Source of the DNA: Colwellia piezophila ATCC BAA-637
Lineage (GTDB): Bacteria > Pseudomonadota > Gammaproteobacteria > Enterobacterales > Alteromonadaceae
DNA length: 64,000 bases
Direction of reading: 5' to 3'
Assembly: GCF_000378625.1 (NCBI RefSeq)
Contig: NZ_KB905171.1
Coordinates: 62,001 to 126,000, forward strand
The position numbers were made by a program, and so were the translations under genes. Under the pieces are notes generated by a model, which was not told where the DNA came from, did no database searches, and saw only the letters and a list, made by a program, of their open reading frames with translations. Shown piece by piece: positions 62,606-64,000 of this stretch. How positions within the stretch are numbered: the stretch's first letter is position 1; every line of letters begins with the position of its first letter.

Positions 62606-63839
62606 AAGATGACTCTTTTTTATTTATGCTCACTGCCTTCTCTACAGGTAACAGGTCAGCATAAGGTAAAGGACTATTAGTAGAGTTTAGTTGATTGGCA
62701 ATAACCGCAAGTGTTTGTGCCAATATAACAGGGGCAATTAAAAAACCGTGGCGAAACAAACCATTTACTTGAATCAGTGAGTCTTGCACGGTAATTTTAG
62801 GCTGATTATCACTAAAGGCTGGCCGACATTGACTAACGTGTTGACGGATTTGTGCTTCAGCAAACCCCGGATGCACGCTATACGCAGCACTGAGTAATTC
62901 CATTGCTGAGCGCACGGTCATAGGTGAATTATCATCACTTTCAATTTCCGTTGCGCCAACCACATAAAAGCCTTTGCCCTTTGGCGCTATATACAGCTGA
63001 TATCTTGGATGCATTAAACGTACTGGCCGAGAAATATTGACGTCAGGTGCAAACAGTTGAAAAAGCTCACCTCGTACCGATCTTAAATCTGCCAAAGGCG
63101 CACAACTACTATTACTATTTTTACTGGCTGCCCCCGTGCCACGACAATCAATCACTAAATCAAAACGCTGGTTATGCTTACTGCCACCTTGCAAGTAACT
63201 TACCGTGCTGCTCTCTTTACTGGTCTTGATTGCAACAACTTCACACTCAGCTAACCACAGCAGTTTATTGCCACTATTATTGCTCGAAGATGTCTGCTGA
63301 CCTTCTTTTTCAAGTTGCTTACGCAGTGCCACTAACAAACGGCGATTTCCTAGTTGACCTTCTTGTGGCAGGTACAAACCTTGATTAAAACTTCGGCCTA
63401 TTTCAGGCTCCAGTGCTAATAACGCTTGTCGGTCTAATCGGTGTAACTCTTGCTCTGGATAATTATTGCTAAGGTGTCTAACAAAACGTTGATAGTCACC
63501 TTTGTCTTGTTCATGACTTACCATGATGGCGCCAGTTTGTTGGAAAAAGGTATGTTCATCCAAGCTGTCGAGCAACGTTGGCCATAAACGTAATGACTCA
63601 AAACCCATACTAACGATATTAGGGTGACAATGCAGTGATTCACCCAATGGCGTTAATAAACCAGCAGCAGCATAGGCTGCACTGTTATGGGCGAGTCTAT
63701 TATCTTTATCAAATAAAGTAATAGTTCCGCTTTCGGACTTTTTGTCGTCAGGCTGTTCTCCTCGAAGCTGTTCACCTCGAAGTAATGAAAGAGCGAGTAA
63801 TCGCCCCATCAATCCTGCGCCAACAATGGCAATGTTCAT
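62589..63839 (-). CDS. thiO: Glycine oxidase ThiO
   Basis: ThiO oxidises glycine to dehydroglycine for thiazole formation. This 416-residue flavoprotein of the DAO family has the FAD-binding IAIVGAGLMGRLLALSLL at the start, a second motif FDLVIDCRGTGAA, the substrate-binding region RGELFQLF and YVVGATEIESDD, and VNGLFRHGFLIAP near the end. Two Ser/Asn-rich loops (about residues 185-200 and 232-245) make it slightly longer than usual. It is the first thi gene in the window; thiC, if present, would lie beyond the right edge. Confidence 0.93.
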   Translation of the reverse strand: MNIAIVGAGLMGRLLALSLLRGEQLRGEQPDDKKSESGTITLFDKDNRLAHNSAAYAAAGLLTPLGESLHCHPNIVSMGFESLRLWPTLLDSLDEHTFFQQTGAIMVSHEQDKGDYQRFVRHLSNNYPEQELHRLDRQALLALEPEIGRSFNQGLYLPQEGQLGNRRLLVALRKQLEKEGQQTSSSNNSGNKLLWLAECEVVAIKTSKESSTVSYLQGGSKHNQRFDLVIDCRGTGAASKNSNSSCAPLADLRSVRGELFQLFAPDVNISRPVRLMHPRYQLYIAPKGKGFYVVGATEIESDDNSPMTVRSAMELLSAAYSVHPGFAEAQIRQHVSQCRPAFSDNQPKITVQDSLIQVNGLFRHGFLIAPVILAQTLAVIANQLNSTNSPLPYADLLPVEKAVSINKKESSYEYSY

Positions 63840-63888
63840 GGTTTATCTGCAACCTTTTTATATGAGTAAATACTACGTCAGTGTTGCT

Positions 63889-63986
63889 GTCATCCCCGAA
63901 GTCTATTGTCGGGGATCCATAACTGCAAACAAGTAGTTAAACTGAAATAAGACCATGGATTGCCGACAAGACAACTCGGCAATGAC
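63889..63986. repeat. 98-bp inverted repeat element upstream of thiO
   Basis: The ends are imperfect inverted repeats (GTCATCCCCGA at 63889-63899; TCGGCAATGAC at 63976-63986), and each end can also fold on itself (CCCCGA...TCGGGG; TGCCGA...TCGGCA). It looks like a dispersed intergenic repeat. No thiamine-pyrophosphate riboswitch pattern is seen between 63840 and the window edge. Confidence 0.55.
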
Positions 63987-64000
63987 AAGGTTAGCTAATC

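Noticed and set aside
63840..64000. TPP riboswitch before thiO
   Set aside because: None of the conserved THI-box segments is visible; the stretch is a dispersed inverted repeat.

Overview
The window looks like chromosome of a marine, cold-water gammaproteobacterium of the order Alteromonadales, most like Colwellia. The reasons are the AT-rich sequence, the gene content (EngB next to a c4-type cytochrome, PqiA/MCE proteins, CcoG, a fused ThiDE, an OprB-type porin) and the many short dispersed inverted repeats in intergenic DNA. No rRNA, tRNA or CRISPR array is visible. The species call is inference from gene style, not a database match.

Layout. 0-2.6 kb: a small unknown protein and a membrane-anchored FlgO/TolB-like TPR protein. 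2.7-3.3 kb: a 556-bp gene-free element with long GC-rich inverted ends and internal hairpins. 3.4-5.3 kb: three reverse-strand genes, each followed by an attC-like palindrome, i.e. integron cassettes without an integrase in view (a CALIN); one encodes a probable HEPN-fold protein. 5.3-7.9 kb: a GGDEF gene bracketed by inverted repeats that recur around a second small module at 20.2-21.6 kb. 7.9-17.1 kb: core genes (ABC exporter, EngB, a triheme cytochrome c, a split PqiA pair with an eight-MCE-domain LetB-like protein, a MobA-like nucleotidyltransferase). 17.4-27.1 kb: an XRE regulator, then an accessory block with a large serine recombinase at its left end and, on the opposite strand, a small-gene operon with a primase-helicase and an iteron-like repeat cluster. 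This is probably an integrative element or satellite.

27.3-33.9 kb: an ABC transporter pair (LolD/FtsX type), a periplasmic DJ-1/PfpI protein with a helical tail, and an OmpR-type two-component system. Two promoter regions in the cluster carry the same direct repeat with 11-bp spacing, suggesting that the local response regulator controls it. 34-39.7 kb: an MTHFR-like protein, an HD-GYP phosphodiesterase, a PAS/sigma-54 activator and CcoG. Copies of a palindrome lie upstream of the last two. 39.7-47.7 kb: a partly duplicated XRE gene, a DUF6326 protein, a DUF4386 gene broken by a MITE and a frameshift, an XRE/membrane-protein pair, a CPA1 Na+/H+ antiporter with a cyclic-nucleotide-binding-like tail, a beta-barrel protein and a ClsC-like phospholipase D protein.

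48-59.2 kb: single genes of metabolism and the envelope (amidohydrolase, OprB porin, TSUP exporter, Gph, FAD oxidoreductase, peroxiredoxin, LplA-like ligase, AbrB-type antitoxin without a partner, delta-type carbonic anhydrase, multicopper oxidase). 59.5-63.8 kb: the thiamine cluster thiO-thiS-thiG-thiDE on the reverse strand, with a 122-bp repeat before thiDE. The best candidates for undescribed biology are the 18.4-27.1 kb element with its putative iteron origin, the DJ-1/ABC/two-component module, the attC cassettes, and the inverted repeats that bracket single-gene modules.
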